The notes under the pieces: model-generated
What the model was told of the DNA's origin: nothing
The model's database searches: none
Seen by the model: only the letters and a program-made list of their open reading frames with translations
DNA from: Chondrilla cf. caribensis
Lineage: Eukaryota; Porifera; Demospongiae; Chondrillida; Chondrillidae
NCBI GenBank assembly: GCA_964020155.1
Contig: OZ026555.1
Location: 2,553,282 to 2,617,281, forward strand
Reading direction: 5' to 3'
Length of the DNA: 64,000 nt
Translations under genes and position numbers: made by a program
In this document: positions 33,933-45,617 of the stretch, in pieces
How positions within the stretch are numbered: position 1 is the first letter of the stretch
Layout of the letters: every line of letters starts with the position of its first letter

Positions 33933-36076
33933 CTACAAGTGACCAAATGTAATATGTACAAGAAATAAACACAATCTCACACAACGTGATGTAATCGCAA
34001 TTAACATATGCACAAAATGGTAGTTGACATAGAATATGTGTACATGCTGAATAGGTAGCCAGTATATGGGAAATCTTCAAGAAAACTACACAAAGTATGA
34101 ATCATCACTTCCTTTCATGGGATACTTACATGTGGCAGTCCTGGGTAGAAAACAAACATTAGTGCTTGATGGTCAAAATAGTACTTTGTACAAAACTAGT
34201 TTCCAAGGACTGAGGCAACCTAAGAGCACTTCTAGCCAGTGTGGTCACCAGAATTGAAATAAAGAAGGGTACCTTTATGCATGCGTGGAACAATTTTGAG
34301 GGGTTTTAATAAAGCAATCACACAACAATGACGGCAACAGTGCAATTATGTAGAATAAACAGTGTAATGTATAAACAATATGTTACACACTACTCAACAG
34401 TAAAACCACATTGATGTACATTGATCATTTGAAGAGGGTATTTTGAGTCATGTTGAAGGGTACTTTGGGTCTCAAGAAGGGTTCTGTACACTTCAAAAAT
34501 GACCTAGAGACCATACTGCTTCTAGCTCACCCAGCAGTAAAGTTAGCCTGACACTGTTGTTGACGCTAAGAAACAACGTATCCCAATGAGCTATACGTGG
34601 CCCGGCATGGTAAAGGCCACGGTGAAAGTATGAAACCCACACCCAGTCGATGTGAAGTTTAGCGCACTGATTTACAGCAATCACTCGAATGCTGCCTTTT
34701 CATTGTGTCCTGTCTCTATGATATGTCTACCTGTTCATGATATTTATCATACTCGGGTAGACTATAGAGCCAGAAAAGACTTGTGCGTAATTTTATACCA
34801 TGTACAGTTGTATTAACAGGAATTACAGCTCAGAAATTTACAAACAACGTTGAGTTGCCATTTTCTCGAAAAGTTGACGATGGAATAACATTTGTTTTCT
34901 ACCCGTGACTGCCACACATATAGTGGTGGTTCGGATCATACTGTTAGGACCGTATGTGCTAGAGCGCCACAGAAAAGTTCACTATCACAAAAGATGCAGG
35001 CATAATATGATGATTTGTACACAACAACCCACTCAATCTTGCATAAGAGGACATTACAATGTCACTTTTCACCTGCGCCATATTATACATAAATACAAAC
35101 AGATGGAACTAAACTCAATGGTTATTTATGAGAACTTTACTTCATGTCCATACATACTCAAATCATGCACCACCCTTGTGATGTACACACATTTTATCAC
35201 ATTTCATTGTTTACAAAATAAAGTCACAATGTTATGGATAACATGGTTGGTGTGCACTGTGCACACGTCATACCTGAGACACATAGGTACTATACAAGAA
35301 TAAGAATAATATTATTAATTTAGTTTGCAGGCAATTGACAGGAACAAACACGACACTACTGTGGACTATGAGTTTCACTTGTTGAAGCCATGCAAGACTC
35401 TTGTTTGCTATGACTTGTGCATGAGAGTGTAAGTAACAATTTGACTTGTACCAGAAATACTGCTAATTTCTCCCACAGTGGTTAATCAAACCCATAAATG
35501 CTTACATAATTTTGCAAAATGTCCGGTATTTGAAGACTATACAGCTAGTAATCATAAACAGTACATTCTACGACATTCAAGTTTGAAACGTTATTTACTG
35601 TGAATTCTTGAACCCACCGTGCTTAGTGTGCATGTTGTAGACAATTTCATGGTTAATTACTTTGATCAGTACTGTAAGTAACATTAGTACACAGATGGTA
35701 ATATGTGCACCAGCAGGTGGTAGTTACAGTACTTCTGGCCAGTACTGAATATATTTGTAGGAACATACACAGTACACATAGCAAATGTATGAGCAATTCT
35801 TTGTTGGTGATGTCAATGCAGGTACAATTACGATTTACATTTATCTCTTTCTACATCCTTTTCTGTTCAAATTGCAGCAAACTATCATCAATCAAATGCT
35901 CCAAGATACGTCAAGTTTAGAAACACAATGTAGCTTATAATAAAAGAAGCCATTATCAGATAACAACAGCTTTCAGTGGTACAACCAATGCCCAGCTGTA
36001 CAACGGTTATGTCAACAAATAACAGTAACATCCAATATAATACACACCAAGTAGTAATACACTAGTGATCACTTAC

Positions 36077-36253
36077 ATCATATCCAATCTTCATCTTTAC
36101 TGTTTTACACTTGCATTGTGACCATGCTTCACACAATTCCTTCTCATCCACTGGAGTCTTGTCCTGGTCAGGAATGATGAGATGTAATGGAACAACTTCA
36201 ACATAAATCATGTCATCTTGTTCAAAACTCACTGACAAACATTCCTCATAACA
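36077..36253 (-). CDS. Module III exon C (intact copy)
   Basis: Minus-strand 177-bp exon, CCTTCAG acceptor, GATGAT-type border with GTAAGT donor, phase 0 to 0, 59 codons. It encodes CYEECLSVSFEQDDMIYVEV, a PLHLIIPDQDKTPVDEKE segment, then LCEAWSQCKCKTVKMKIGYD. The last part has the L-x-x-W..C....V-x-M-x-I pattern of a repeat unit (helix then strand). It is the only one of five copies without the 2-bp deletion. Confidence 0.7.
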
Positions 36254-37284
36254 CTGAAGGCATCTAATCTATTACCATACAGTATACTAATTCTACCAGA
36301 TAAAGGTTGCACTGGAATGAGCAGTGTTGACAAATAGTTTGAACAACACTACACACAGTCTATGTAAACTGTAAACTATTTAATTTCAATAGCACCTACA
36401 CACACAAACTACTATAATGGACAAATAATAACAATGATTATTATAAAAAATATTATGGTATAATAATTATACATATGCACTTTGTTCAACAGGTACAGTG
36501 GAACCTGTCTAATCTGGTATTCGACAGGAAATGGGAAATACAGTAGTTGTCAAAACTTCCTTCCCATTCATTGTGTAAAGACAAATACAAAATACCATTT
36601 CGTTCCATTTCATTTTAATCCTTTTTCCACAGAGATCTATTCCAGATCAGGCAGGTACTTTTCTATTGAAAAGTAGTCCACGCCTGAAAACCTTGACCAA
36701 TTTAGGCAAATACCAGTTTATAGATGATTGCCAGAATAAATCTGAACTTAATACTGTACTGACTTAGGGTAATTACACCAAACCCTCACATACCCCTCAC
36801 CATTCGTTGATGAGCACTTGGGAGAACTCATTCAATCAGCACATTTAATTATAGAGGTGTGAAGTAACTATCTAACCTCTCAACAAAGTTAAATATACAT
36901 GTATAGCACTGTGGATTAATTATTACAGGGTTTTACTCAATTCAAGGATTATTTCCTACACTACAGTATTACACTGGACCATAGAATGGTGTTCTTAATA
37001 TAGAGATTTCCAGAGGTTTGTAACAGAGAGGTAGCACTGGACTATTTGTAATAACAGGTGCGATTGAAAGTGTAGGAACTGCAAGAGCATGAGTATATAG
37101 GTTTTCGATTGTAAGAAAAGTATAGTATAATTTGAATAAATTATAACTATAAACAATTATTGTATGCTAATGAGATTCAAATGCATAGAATCTGACAGAA
37201 TAACATTCTGGAATGTAGCCAGATAGAATGATAATATCATGGTGAGGTTGTTCCAGCCATTTCTATACAGTACACTGAACTTAC

Positions 37285-37448
37285 ATCAGTCAACTGAATG
37301 GTAACATCCAGTTTCTTCAAATCCTCAGCCTCCCGCACTCCACAGAGGATTGCTGCCCACTCTGCTGGAGAGAGATACAATCTCAACTGACTTGTGAGAC
37401 ATGGAACCAGTAACAACTTCAGTGAAGATATCCATGATTCATCATATT
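37285..37448 (-). CDS. Module III exon B (LRR-like)
   Basis: 164 bp, phase 1 to 0, open. It encodes EYDESWISSLKLLLVPCLTS then SPAEWAAILCGVREAEDLKK. Confidence 0.7.
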
Positions 37449-38268
37449 CTGTGATAAAAATGGACAAAATAACAAAAATAAATGGCCACAGATTTTGAAT
37501 AGACCATAAATAGCTTTAAAGGATCCAGTACACCCCATGCTCAAAGTGGTAATACAAACACAAACATTTTGTAGATCCTAAAATAAGAGATTGCTTCAAC
37601 ACACACTCATGCACTGTAAAAATGAATAGTCAAAACGACCCTAGATAGTTGATTTGACTGATCAAATATGTAGTAGATTTGACAAAATCATGGTGAAAAC
37701 AACAATGTTAGGTGGTTTCAACTGAAACTTGTAATCTTCACCACACATTGTTATATTTATTAATTATTATGTCAATTCTACTACAGTATTTTGTGAGTAT
37801 AACTATTTTAAATGTTGTTTTAAACTGGATACATAACCTGCTAAAACCACTTGTAAACAACTGCAAAAATGAACTTTTGAATGTTGTTTTGACTGCAGCC
37901 GGTAAGTTTGGTTAATAGCAAGTCAAAATGGCTTTGATATGTAGGAATATCAGGCTGCCAGATATATACATGTGTAATTTAAACAACATCAAAGAACCTC
38001 ACCATTTACATGCTACCAATAACCCAATCCATGCAAGCATGCATGATATATTATTATTACAAATTTGTCTGTAAAATATTGCTTAACAATTACCTACTGT
38101 AACTATGAGTCAAATGATTATATATAACCGATTATAAGAATGTATACATATCACACTGTCACCATGGAAACACACACCGGCAATGACCATGTACACACTC
38201 CAAAACATTTCAAACATAAAATGCTTACATAAAACACCAGTACATCAAATGCATGCAATCTAGATCTG

Positions 38269-38550
38269 TCACATCCTTACATGCTGATAATCTAATAAGG
38301 TTGGAAGGACTATATACAGATGTTTGTCAGACACACAAAAGCTGTTATGTGCAAGCAAAAGGTGGTGGTCTTTTAATAAACGGACATTAACTATAGATTC
38401 AGTGCTTGGGTACAACAGAAAAAGCGTTGAAGTGAGTGGAGAAAAAACAGAAGCATAGTGTATAACATGAAATAGAAAACTATATGTTTCCTTTATGAAA
38501 ATTACATCTTTGACTTTCCCAAATGTTGGCAAGAAGCCATCGTGCTCCAT
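38269..38550 (-). pseudogene. CACTA-associated transposase-like gene, C-terminal part
   Basis: The minus-strand frame encodes FLPTFGKVKDVIFIKETYSF ... LLAHNSFCVSDKHLYIVLPT to a stop at 38269. A terminal P-x-FGK-I block followed by YIVLP is characteristic of a large multi-copy family of C2H2-containing proteins in sponge, cnidarian and fish genomes that I associate with EnSpm/CACTA transposases (from memory). The frame is joined abruptly at about 38550 to the N-proximal part, so the central catalytic region is missing: an internally deleted copy. Confidence 0.5.
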
Positions 38551-38811
38551 CAGTATATACTCGTTTGCTTGTCAGGGAACAATTTGTGCTCACTCCATAC
38601 ACTGCCACTACAATAATCATGGTAATGAGGTGAATTTACTGTCTGTGACATTTCTAATTCATTCTGGATGTCTTTATTACTCAGCAGTTGTTGAAGAGTT
38701 TGTAGGAGTGGCACATAAGAGAAGGTACATACTGACTGTACCTTTTGACGTTTTGTCCCAGAGTAGCGACTTACATGACACTTTGCAAAAGGAACTTCCA
38801 TTGGCACCTGT
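38550..38811 (-). pseudogene. CACTA-associated transposase-like gene, N-proximal exon
   Basis: Minus-strand frame after a TTTTTACAG acceptor at about 38812. It encodes VPMEVPFAKCHVSRYSGTKR, then CTFSYVPLLQTLQQLLSN and YHDYCSGSVWSEHKLFPDK. The block yVPLL-tLq-LLSn...DyC-G....H-lF is a conserved signature of the same multi-copy family. It is truncated where the C-terminal part begins, consistent with an internal deletion. Confidence 0.55.
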
Positions 38812-38905
38812 AAAAATACAAAAAAATGGTGAACCATAGAGCTGATGATGTTAACCAAAATTTCACATCAGATGGATTCACATCACAAAGAAAAGAATTC
38901 ATGCA

Positions 38906-38908
<3 letters not shown>

Positions 38909-38936
<28 letters not shown>
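38909..38936. repeat. (CA)n microsatellite
   Basis: Short CA run inside the CACTA-like element. Confidence 0.9.
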
Positions 38937-38938
<2 letters not shown>

Positions 38939-39088
38939 GACACACCACAAGCATGCACTGGCACATGCCTTATACACACAAGCACGCACACACTACATAG
39001 GGATTTACATACACTGCACATGCATACAAGCACTACCAAAAGTGTTATGTACGTATACTCAAACACCCATGCACACATGCACACACAT

Positions 39089-39150
<62 letters not shown>
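39089..39150. repeat. (CA)n microsatellite
   Basis: CA run of about 60 bp inside the CACTA-like element, intronic to the minus-strand gene. Confidence 0.95.
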
Positions 39151-39152
<2 letters not shown>

Positions 39153-39599
39153 ATTTGAGCATCCACTCACCAACACATCAAATTGAGTCTTGTAGTACTT
39201 TTCATGCATGTATGATGTTTCCAGACCATGCATCAAAAGGATTTGGACAATTGTCAAAAATAGATGTTAAGCCTTTAACGGCCGACTCATCTATCCCAGC
39301 ACGTAGGTACCAGTGAGTCTAAGCATTTCTATTATCTATGGTCTAAGTGACGCTTAGAAGAACTACCGAAAAGTACTTTCGAGCCTCCAATGACATCACT
39401 GATCGTTTGCTTCGACACCCTCCGCACCTCCGCACTTCAGATTTAAAAGGAATTTGGCCGCATCGCGCTGCCGGTAAGTTTCTTGCCTCCTCAGGATATG
39501 TCGCACTTCGTACTGTAGTTCGTCCGGATGGTCTGGTGATGAACAAAGATGAAAGCCAGGAAATGTTACATGATCATCGTGCTGTTCGAGTGCCTCTCT

Positions 39600-39807
39600 T
39601 GGCTCCTGGGTAGTAAGCCCGAGCGTTTGTCGATGATTGCGGTATACGTGAGAGTTGAGTTCTAAATCCTTCGCAGCAAGTAGACACCACGCAATTCAAG
39701 GACAGATTTTTGTCTTCTGAATGTACCTGCCTCAGGTGACTCAAATACGCACTAATGCCACGAAGATGAAGTAAACACAGTTGAATCATACTTATCGTAC
39801 TCGCCAT
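39600..39807 (-). CDS. CACTA-associated gene, first exon with degenerate zinc fingers
   Basis: ATG at 39807 on the minus strand. It encodes MASTISMIQLCLLHLRGISA, YLSHLRQVHSEDKNLSLNC and VVSTCCEGFRTQ. The HL-x3-H spacing and a following C-x4-C...F resemble the paired C2H2-like fingers at the N-terminus of the multi-copy transposase-associated family. The first Cys pair is degenerate (CLLH). The right border is uncertain. It starts 108 bp from the oppositely oriented SAM-like gene, so they share a promoter region. Confidence 0.45.
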
Positions 39808-39915
39808 TTTGTCACACGTGGACGTTGGCTCCGCCTTTTTGCCATAGCAGCTGCCACAATCGCTAGCAGCTGCAACGGTGTTTGAGTATCTATGCTGCAG
39901 CCAACAATTTGAAAC
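39808..39915. promoter_or_regulatory. Shared intergenic spacer of a head-to-head gene pair
   Basis: Only 108 bp separate the ATG of the minus-strand zinc-finger gene (39807) from the ATG of the plus-strand SAM-like gene (39916). It probably contains a bidirectional promoter; no TATA box is obvious. Confidence 0.4.
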
Positions 39916-40012
39916 ATGGCAAAAGAATCATTCAAAGATAAGGACCCTCTCGATGTTTCCCTATATCTCAAGGATAATGGCATAAAGGAAGACATTTGTG
40001 AAATATTTGAAG
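39916..40012 (+). CDS. SAM-like gene, exon 1
   Basis: ATG at 39916 followed by MAKESFKDKDPLDVSLYLKD then NGIKEDICEIFE and a GTAAGC donor. The V-x-x-YL-x-x-NGI-x-E-x-x-x-x-F pattern is the first half of a SAM (sterile alpha motif) domain, a protein- or RNA-binding helical fold. It lies inside the CACTA-like element, divergent from the zinc-finger gene. Confidence 0.55.
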
Positions 40013-40281
40013 GTAAGCAATTCATTTATTTTTTATTTACTGATGCTTCTTACTGTTTAGTCTATGCTCACTTGGCTACATTATATATTTCCACGAAAAG
40101 ACATCATTGTGGCCCTTTTAAAGAAAACATTCACTCGCAGAAAGAGCAGTATTCTTAGTGAATCGGGATCAATCTCTGTATCATTGAGTAAATTTTCATG
40201 TTTTTCACTGGCTTATGTGGTACGTAAGTTGGAACTTTGGATATACCTTTACCTTGTATGTCAAGAGTTCCTTATATACAG

Positions 40282-40441
40282 GTGGAATATGAAGTGGATA
40301 TGATCCTTAAGAAGAAAGACGTGGTGAAACATGCTGCACAAGACTGGGTGGGTAAATGGCTACCAACAATTACAAACTATGTGATAACTCTAAAGGGGAA
40401 AGTTGGAAAGGTGTGCAAGGATACCCTCGTTGTGTTTGCTG
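40282..40441 (+). CDS. SAM-like gene, exon 2
   Basis: Exon between TATACAG and TTTGCTG|GTGAGT. It encodes VEYEVDMILKKKDVVKHAAQ, DWVGKWLPTITNYVITLKGK and VGKVCKDTLVVFA. Not recognised as a known domain. The exit phase (1) joins the next exon to give DEEEADEKGALCF. Confidence 0.5.
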
Positions 40442-40526
40442 GTGAGTATGATTTATATGTATGCATGCATGTACCTATTAAATATTGATTGTTATATGAC
40501 TTGACTCTTTTTGCAATTGTATGTAG

Positions 40527-40636
40527 ACGAAGAGGAGGCTGATGAGAAAGGAGCCTTATGTTTTCTGCTTATCCTTCTTGCCAAGGGTTCATGCCAATTG
40601 AAGGAAAGCCTGCCCATATCTATGATGAAGCTCGGG
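40527..40636 (+). CDS. SAM-like gene, exon 3
   Basis: Exon between ATGTAG and CTCGG|GTAAGT. It encodes DEEEADEKGALCFLLILLAK then GSCQLKESLPISMMKLG. It is joined to exon 2 in phase 1. Domain not recognised. Confidence 0.45.
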
Positions 40637-40788
40637 TAAGTGTGTATTCTAGTTCTTTGTGATATTTTTGCATCGGTCTGCACCCATATTTCATTTTTAG
40701 TTTTAATACAACCTTATGTGGCACACAGGTTGTGCATTGAATGTCAGAAAGCATATTATCATCACTTTCCCTGCTTTGATATCTATAG

Positions 40789-40833
40789 ATTGCTGAAGAC
40801 CATGATGATGTGGCTCGGAGACTAGTATCTCCA
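40789..40833 (+). CDS. SAM-like gene, candidate last exon
   Basis: After a CTATAG acceptor the frame continued from exon 3 reads LLKTMMMWLGD to a TAG at about 40824. An alternative frame over the same bases (IAEDHDDVARRLVSPSPT, donor GTAATC) looks more natural but does not fit the exon-3 phase, so the 3' end is unresolved. Confidence 0.25.
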
Positions 40834-41879
40834 TCACCAACGGTAATCTACTTCTTGAATACATCCATATGGTATAGCAGTGGAACAGGAATTCGTTTTT
40901 GGGTTGCCAGCCTTAAGGAAAAAATTGTCAACATATCTATCGATATGTACCGACATTCAGTCATTTACAGTTGTGTAACAAGACATTTATTATAGGCCAC
41001 CATGTAACTAATGGTAAATTTAGTCATTTTTGTAACAGCAACTGTGCTTTGTAGTTATTGTAACAGATTGAATTATGGTTCCAGCTACAATTTTATTGTG
41101 GTGCAATAACAAAGAATAGTAGAAACACCCAATATATATTTGATAAATCAACATCCATGCATGTTTTATCACCTACTTCTAAAATGGTTAATACCACTAT
41201 AAATCCAGTATCAACTGTAGAAGTAGCCATTATAAAAAGTTATAACGACCAAGCTATAATTTGGTTAAAATGACCTTCATTAATTGCAGGTTAAAACTAC
41301 TTTTGAACAGTCAGTACATTTTCAACCCAAATAACCATTAAAAATGGTTAAAGTGACTACACATTTTTTGTAGTGTACTGTGGGATTACTAGAATGAGAG
41401 CAATTGATAGGAGTTATGTCTGATGGCCAGTGATGGACAAACAGATTGAGAAGCTAGCTCGGTTGTTGGTTAAACGTAGAGCGCGCATATAAAAGGGGGG
41501 GTGGTCACACGTTTATGGAGTTTACGGAACAAAATGGCCGCCTAATGCTTCTCCCTCGAGGAGAAATAATATATGTTAACCCGTGCTCTACACAATACAA
41601 ATTCTCCAAAGTATAATAGAAGTTGTACGAACACACAATAGTAGCGATTCCAGAGGAATTATTAAAATCCTTATACAGGCATCTTTATTCTAATATTCAT
41701 CTTTTAGAATATTTAAGAAATTCTATAGTTTTTATTCGATGAAAATCGGTTCAGTAGAAACCAAGATATGGGCTTCAAAAGGCGACCGATCAGCGGTACG
41801 AGTCAAACCTGCTAATGATATTCATTGCAATAACCACTCGCGGTCATGCAGCTCATCGTACTAAAATTAATACTGCAAT

Positions 41880-42696
41880 ATGTGCATGAATTTAATAATT
41901 TGAATTTGAATTTGAATTCTTATTTAGACTGGGGCAACCACTAGCCCAGAGGCTACTATTAAGGTGCCCAGTAAACACTTGACATACAGAGAATATAATA
42001 ATATAAAAAAATTAATATTTATAATTAATAAATAAGTAATGGGAGACATGCATGAATTGCAAAATAGGATAAATAAATAGAATATACACTTTGAATGATT
42101 GCATGACTAATGAGACGAAATAAGCGACCATACAGAAATAATAAAAGCATGCAAATTTTGTAACTGTCTGGTTTCAAATTGTAAGTATTCCAAATTTTAG
42201 GTCCACAGAATGAAAAAGCTTTCCTACCAAAGTTTGTAACTGCTCTGGGGAGATGAAGAACCCCGCTCACTGCCGCCCTAGTGTCATATTTGTGGACCTT
42301 GGATGCTGGAGTACACAGAGGAGCCAAGTAGTCAGGACCCAGTTTGTTAATGACCTTGAACATGAGGGTGGCTATATGCAGATGGCGTTGTTCCTTTAGT
42401 GTGAGCCAGTGGAGCTCTCTTCTGATGCTGGTGGCAGAGGTGACTCTACAATCCTTAAGGATTATTCTTCCAGCATAGTTTTGAAGTCTCTCCAGTTTCA
42501 TGGCTAGTTTTTCGGTACAGTTGTTCCAGACTACATCACAGTAATCAAATGATGGTAGAATGTATGCTTTGTAGATAATTAATCGTAATTCGTGTATGAG
42601 ATCGAATTGATGATCAATTTCGAAATCAGCGTGAAGAAAACAGCAAGTATTACCGTGAACACAAAATATGTGGTATATGCAGTGTTTAAACGACAT
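41880..42696 (-). mobile_element. Non-LTR retrotransposon (LINE) 3' fragment with terminal short repeats
   Basis: The minus-strand frame (42696-42025) encodes DLIHELRLIIYKAYILPSFD, YCDVVWNNCTEKLAMKLERL, LHWLTLKEQRHLHIATLMFK and a final FGRKAFSFCGPKIWN block: the C-terminus of a CR1/jockey-type LINE reverse transcriptase. Its 3' end carries a (TTCAAA)n tail (41892-41919 on the plus strand as TTTGAATTTGAATTTGAATT), the simple-repeat 3' end expected of such LINEs. 5'-truncated, no endonuclease part. It belongs to the same kind of element as 25728-26280. Confidence 0.8.
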
Positions 42697-43841
42697 AGCA
42701 TAAGCATAAGCTGCACCATGGGTTTACATCATGTGAATATAACGAAATCAAAATCCTTGATTTCAAATGCCGAAGATCGAATTGAAAGAATTCAAATGAG
42801 ACAGTTAAACAAATTCCAACTATGACGGAAACGAACGATAGCAGTTTAGAAGTGGAATGTGCAGCAGTTCGCACATAATACTGCAAAGAGACCAATTTTT
42901 TGTTAGGATGGACGCTAATTGCGCCGATAATGGAAACCAGAAAAAAGAAAATACAATTAAACCTATCTTGATAGTAAGCTCAGGTCTTCACTTAAAATTG
43001 CACCAAGGGATAAATATCTTCGTTTGTCTTTTCCCCCTTGGAAATATCGCGACCACTCGTTGTACATTAAAACAATATAAATTAGGAGTTAGGCATCATT
43101 TTATATTAGTTACAATATCGTTGGAATCGCTAACAATAGTAATAATAACACAGTATTTCCGTAAAAAAATCAGTATCAAATTGTGGCATTACGTGTTACC
43201 CTTACGAGGAAGTATACACGGGAAGAAAATTGCTATAAAGGAGGCACGGAGATGCTTTGGCGGTTCTGTTCGGGAAAAAGGAAGGTCTAAAATAGTCGGG
43301 CATCAGCTTCGATCAGATTTATTCGAGAAAAAAATTACTTTCGAACGATTCAACAGACACCACAGAACTTGAGTAGCTGAAGCCGTGATAACACACAGTG
43401 ACACGCCACCGTCTTTCTTCGTGCCATGTAGAGAAGGAATTCTCTTCTTCTACAGCTATTCCAGGCAGCTAGCGGACGGTAAGAAGTTCGAGGTATGCAA
43501 TACGTCAATTTCATCGAAAAGTTAAATTTCTGCTTGGAAAAGCGAACAACAAAGATCAAACTCAATAATAAGTGTATAAACGTGCGTTGTTTCTTTTTAT
43601 CATTGTTAATGCTTGTTAACAGCTATGGTTAGGACGAGAAGAAGCCTTTTAGAAGAGAGCTTCTTTGCGTCCGTTTGAAACTCGCCTTCAATAATGTTTT
43701 CACGGTGTGTAACCACCCCCCCCCCCCTTTTATAGTCGAATCCCCGACACCTCGAAACATGCAAGGACAAGGTTCCATAGTGCGCTCTACGTTTAAGTGT
43801 GTCACATTTAAGAGCATTCCAGCTGTAGCCACACTGCACCT

Positions 43842-44075
43842 GTGGGTATGACCAGATCATGGCAACATGGACATCTGGATTTCATAGGGTCATTTCAGAA
43901 TAAGAAGTTACTGATTTTGGTAGATGCTCATTCAAATTGGCCGGAGGTGGTAGAAATGTGGAATATTACTTGTGAGAAGACTGTTGAAGTGTTACAATTC
44001 CATTATCAACAGGTATTAAAAACTGAGAAAAGACTTAGGGATGAACTCCACAAAAGTGGGAAAATAATAAGCTAA
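43842..44075 (+). pseudogene. Ty3/gypsy-type integrase core relic
   Basis: The plus strand encodes HLDFIGSFQNKKLLILVDAH then SNWPEVVEM and TCEKTVEVLQ. The D-F-x-G-x-F.....LI-VDA-S-WPEV block is the start of the retroviral/LTR-retrotransposon integrase catalytic core. Only this short part remains, with no zinc-binding region before it and no later acidic residues. The right half recurs in module I at 26279-26420, so it was already part of the ancestral module. Confidence 0.65.
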
Positions 44076-44680
44076 AATGGTCTGAATAGGCAGCCACATA
44101 ATTGGAACCATGTATTACAATCTCAACATCAACAGCAGCAGACAGTGTACTGGGTATATTGCATATGCAATTCCAGTGGTTGATGTTGGGATGGTTGTAG
44201 TCCAATTTGGAGGATGCTAATGAAATTCAGAGGACCAAAGTCTCCATATTAGTATCACTACAGCCCCTAGATAATCGATGCTATTGATAACGCATTGGCT
44301 TATGAACATTGCCCCCCATTCAAAACATATGCAAGAAATTGGGGAAAGAATTGGTGAAAGAATGGCTATTTGAGAGCATACTTGGTCAAGACAAATGATT
44401 TCAAAAACTTTCCATGAAGTGCTTCAACTACAATCAGACAAGCTGAGGATACACTAAAGGGTTGTTTTAAATTTTAAATAATTTTACATTATTGCTGGGT
44501 CGTAACTATGCCTACATCTTGAAAATGGCAATTTTCGTGAGAAAAACAAGACTGAGCACTCAACTCCTAGTGCACACATACAGGGTGAATGTGTGTACAT
44601 GGTCAATGTCCATTGAAGTCAGTAGCAAAAGAGATATCATACATGTCAACAGTATGATAGGTTCAGGTGTGTCAACTTAC

Positions 44681-44792
44681 CAGAGGAACAGTTGTAACTG
44701 CAGTCAATCACCAAGTGCCGTATATTTTGGCATAACGATATTCCCTTTAGTAGTGTCCTCACAAAAGACTTTTTAAACTCAGTCCACTTATC
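44681..44792 (-). CDS. Module III exon A (LRR-like)
   Basis: 112 bp, phase 0 to 1, open. It encodes DKWTEFKKSFVRTLLKGISL then CQNIRHLVIDC. Confidence 0.65.
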
Positions 44793-45434
44793 CTACAAGT
44801 GACCAAATGTAATATGTACAAGAAATATTAAACACAATCTCCACACAATGGAACACATGAGAGACAACAAACATTAATCCACAGTCTACTGATGTGAGTT
44901 AGGGCCAAGTAAAGAACATATTTTGAAGCTGATTGATGCAATTAGTCAAAGATCCTGACAGATGAGGAGAGATCCAAGGGGTCAGTTAAAGTACAGGTTA
45001 AACTTATTTAGTTATACTTCAGAATCTATATATAATCATAATTGAAAGAGGCATAAAATCACAGTTGACATGGAACCTGTGTACATGCTGAATAGGGAGC
45101 CAGTATGTGGGAAATCTTGAAGAAAACTACACAAAGTATGGATCATCACTTCCTTTCATGGTATACTTACATACATTAACAGTCACCCATTCTCAAACAA
45201 GTACCATCTCCAATCAGGACAACACCGAGCTCTCTTAATTACTGTACTGAATGCAGTTAATGATATTTATACTCAGACCAGCTGGGGACACAACCCAGTG
45301 TGTACATACAGCAGTGTGTCATCACAGAGGGGGCACACCTACCAAAATATATACAGTATTGAAAAATATACGAACCAGATAGCAGTCTGGCTCACAGACA
45401 ATATAATAGCCTATATTGGACAGCCACTAAATTG

Positions 45435-45617
45435 CTATATCTGTGTACGTATCGCTTTCTTAATTATTCCATTTAGCTCTGCAGTGGATGGGTTGTTGTG
45501 ATTATTAACACATAATCTGAATGGTGGTTGTCTATAGTAATCTGTGTGTGTCCTGCCCTTGGCCATCAGTATAAAAGGTACCATTATTCCATGCCAAAAA
45601 TTACTGACCTTAACCAC
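45435..45617 (-). CDS. Possible extra exon shared by modules I and III (module III copy)
   Basis: 60-codon open minus-strand frame matching 27757-27939 (WHGIMVPFILMAKGRTH, FRLCVNN, PSTAELNGIIKKAI). Retention of the frame in both copies hints at coding, but borders are not resolved. Confidence 0.3.
   Translation of the reverse strand: MVKVSNFWHGIMVPFILMAKGRTHTDYYRQPPFRLCVNNHNNPSTAELNGIIKKAIRTQI

Larger units (their letters stand above)
29860..35690 (-). repeat. Exon module II of the tandem array
   Basis: Minus-strand exons in transcription order: A 33821-33932, B 33028-33191, C 31363-31537. Interrupted by the THAP foldback (30113-31187) and a 0.36-kb insertion (31559-31914) that is also present in module IV. 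Without these it is about 4.4 kb. Its right third (33.4-35.3 kb) matches module IV (50.6-52.6 kb) more closely than modules I or III. Confidence 0.8.
37612..41375. mobile_element. CACTA-like (EnSpm) element with two divergent genes
   Basis: The left end reads CACTGTAAAAATGAATAGTC and the right end, on the minus strand, CACTACAAAAAATGTGTAGT: imperfect inverted termini beginning CACTR, the hallmark of CACTA/EnSpm elements. The left end interrupts module III directly after CACTCATG, where module V continues uninterrupted. Inside are a minus-strand zinc-finger/transposase-like gene (39807-38269) and a plus-strand SAM-like gene (39916-40833), head to head. A 3-bp target duplication was not evident, so one end may be eroded or two elements may abut. 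Confidence 0.5.
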
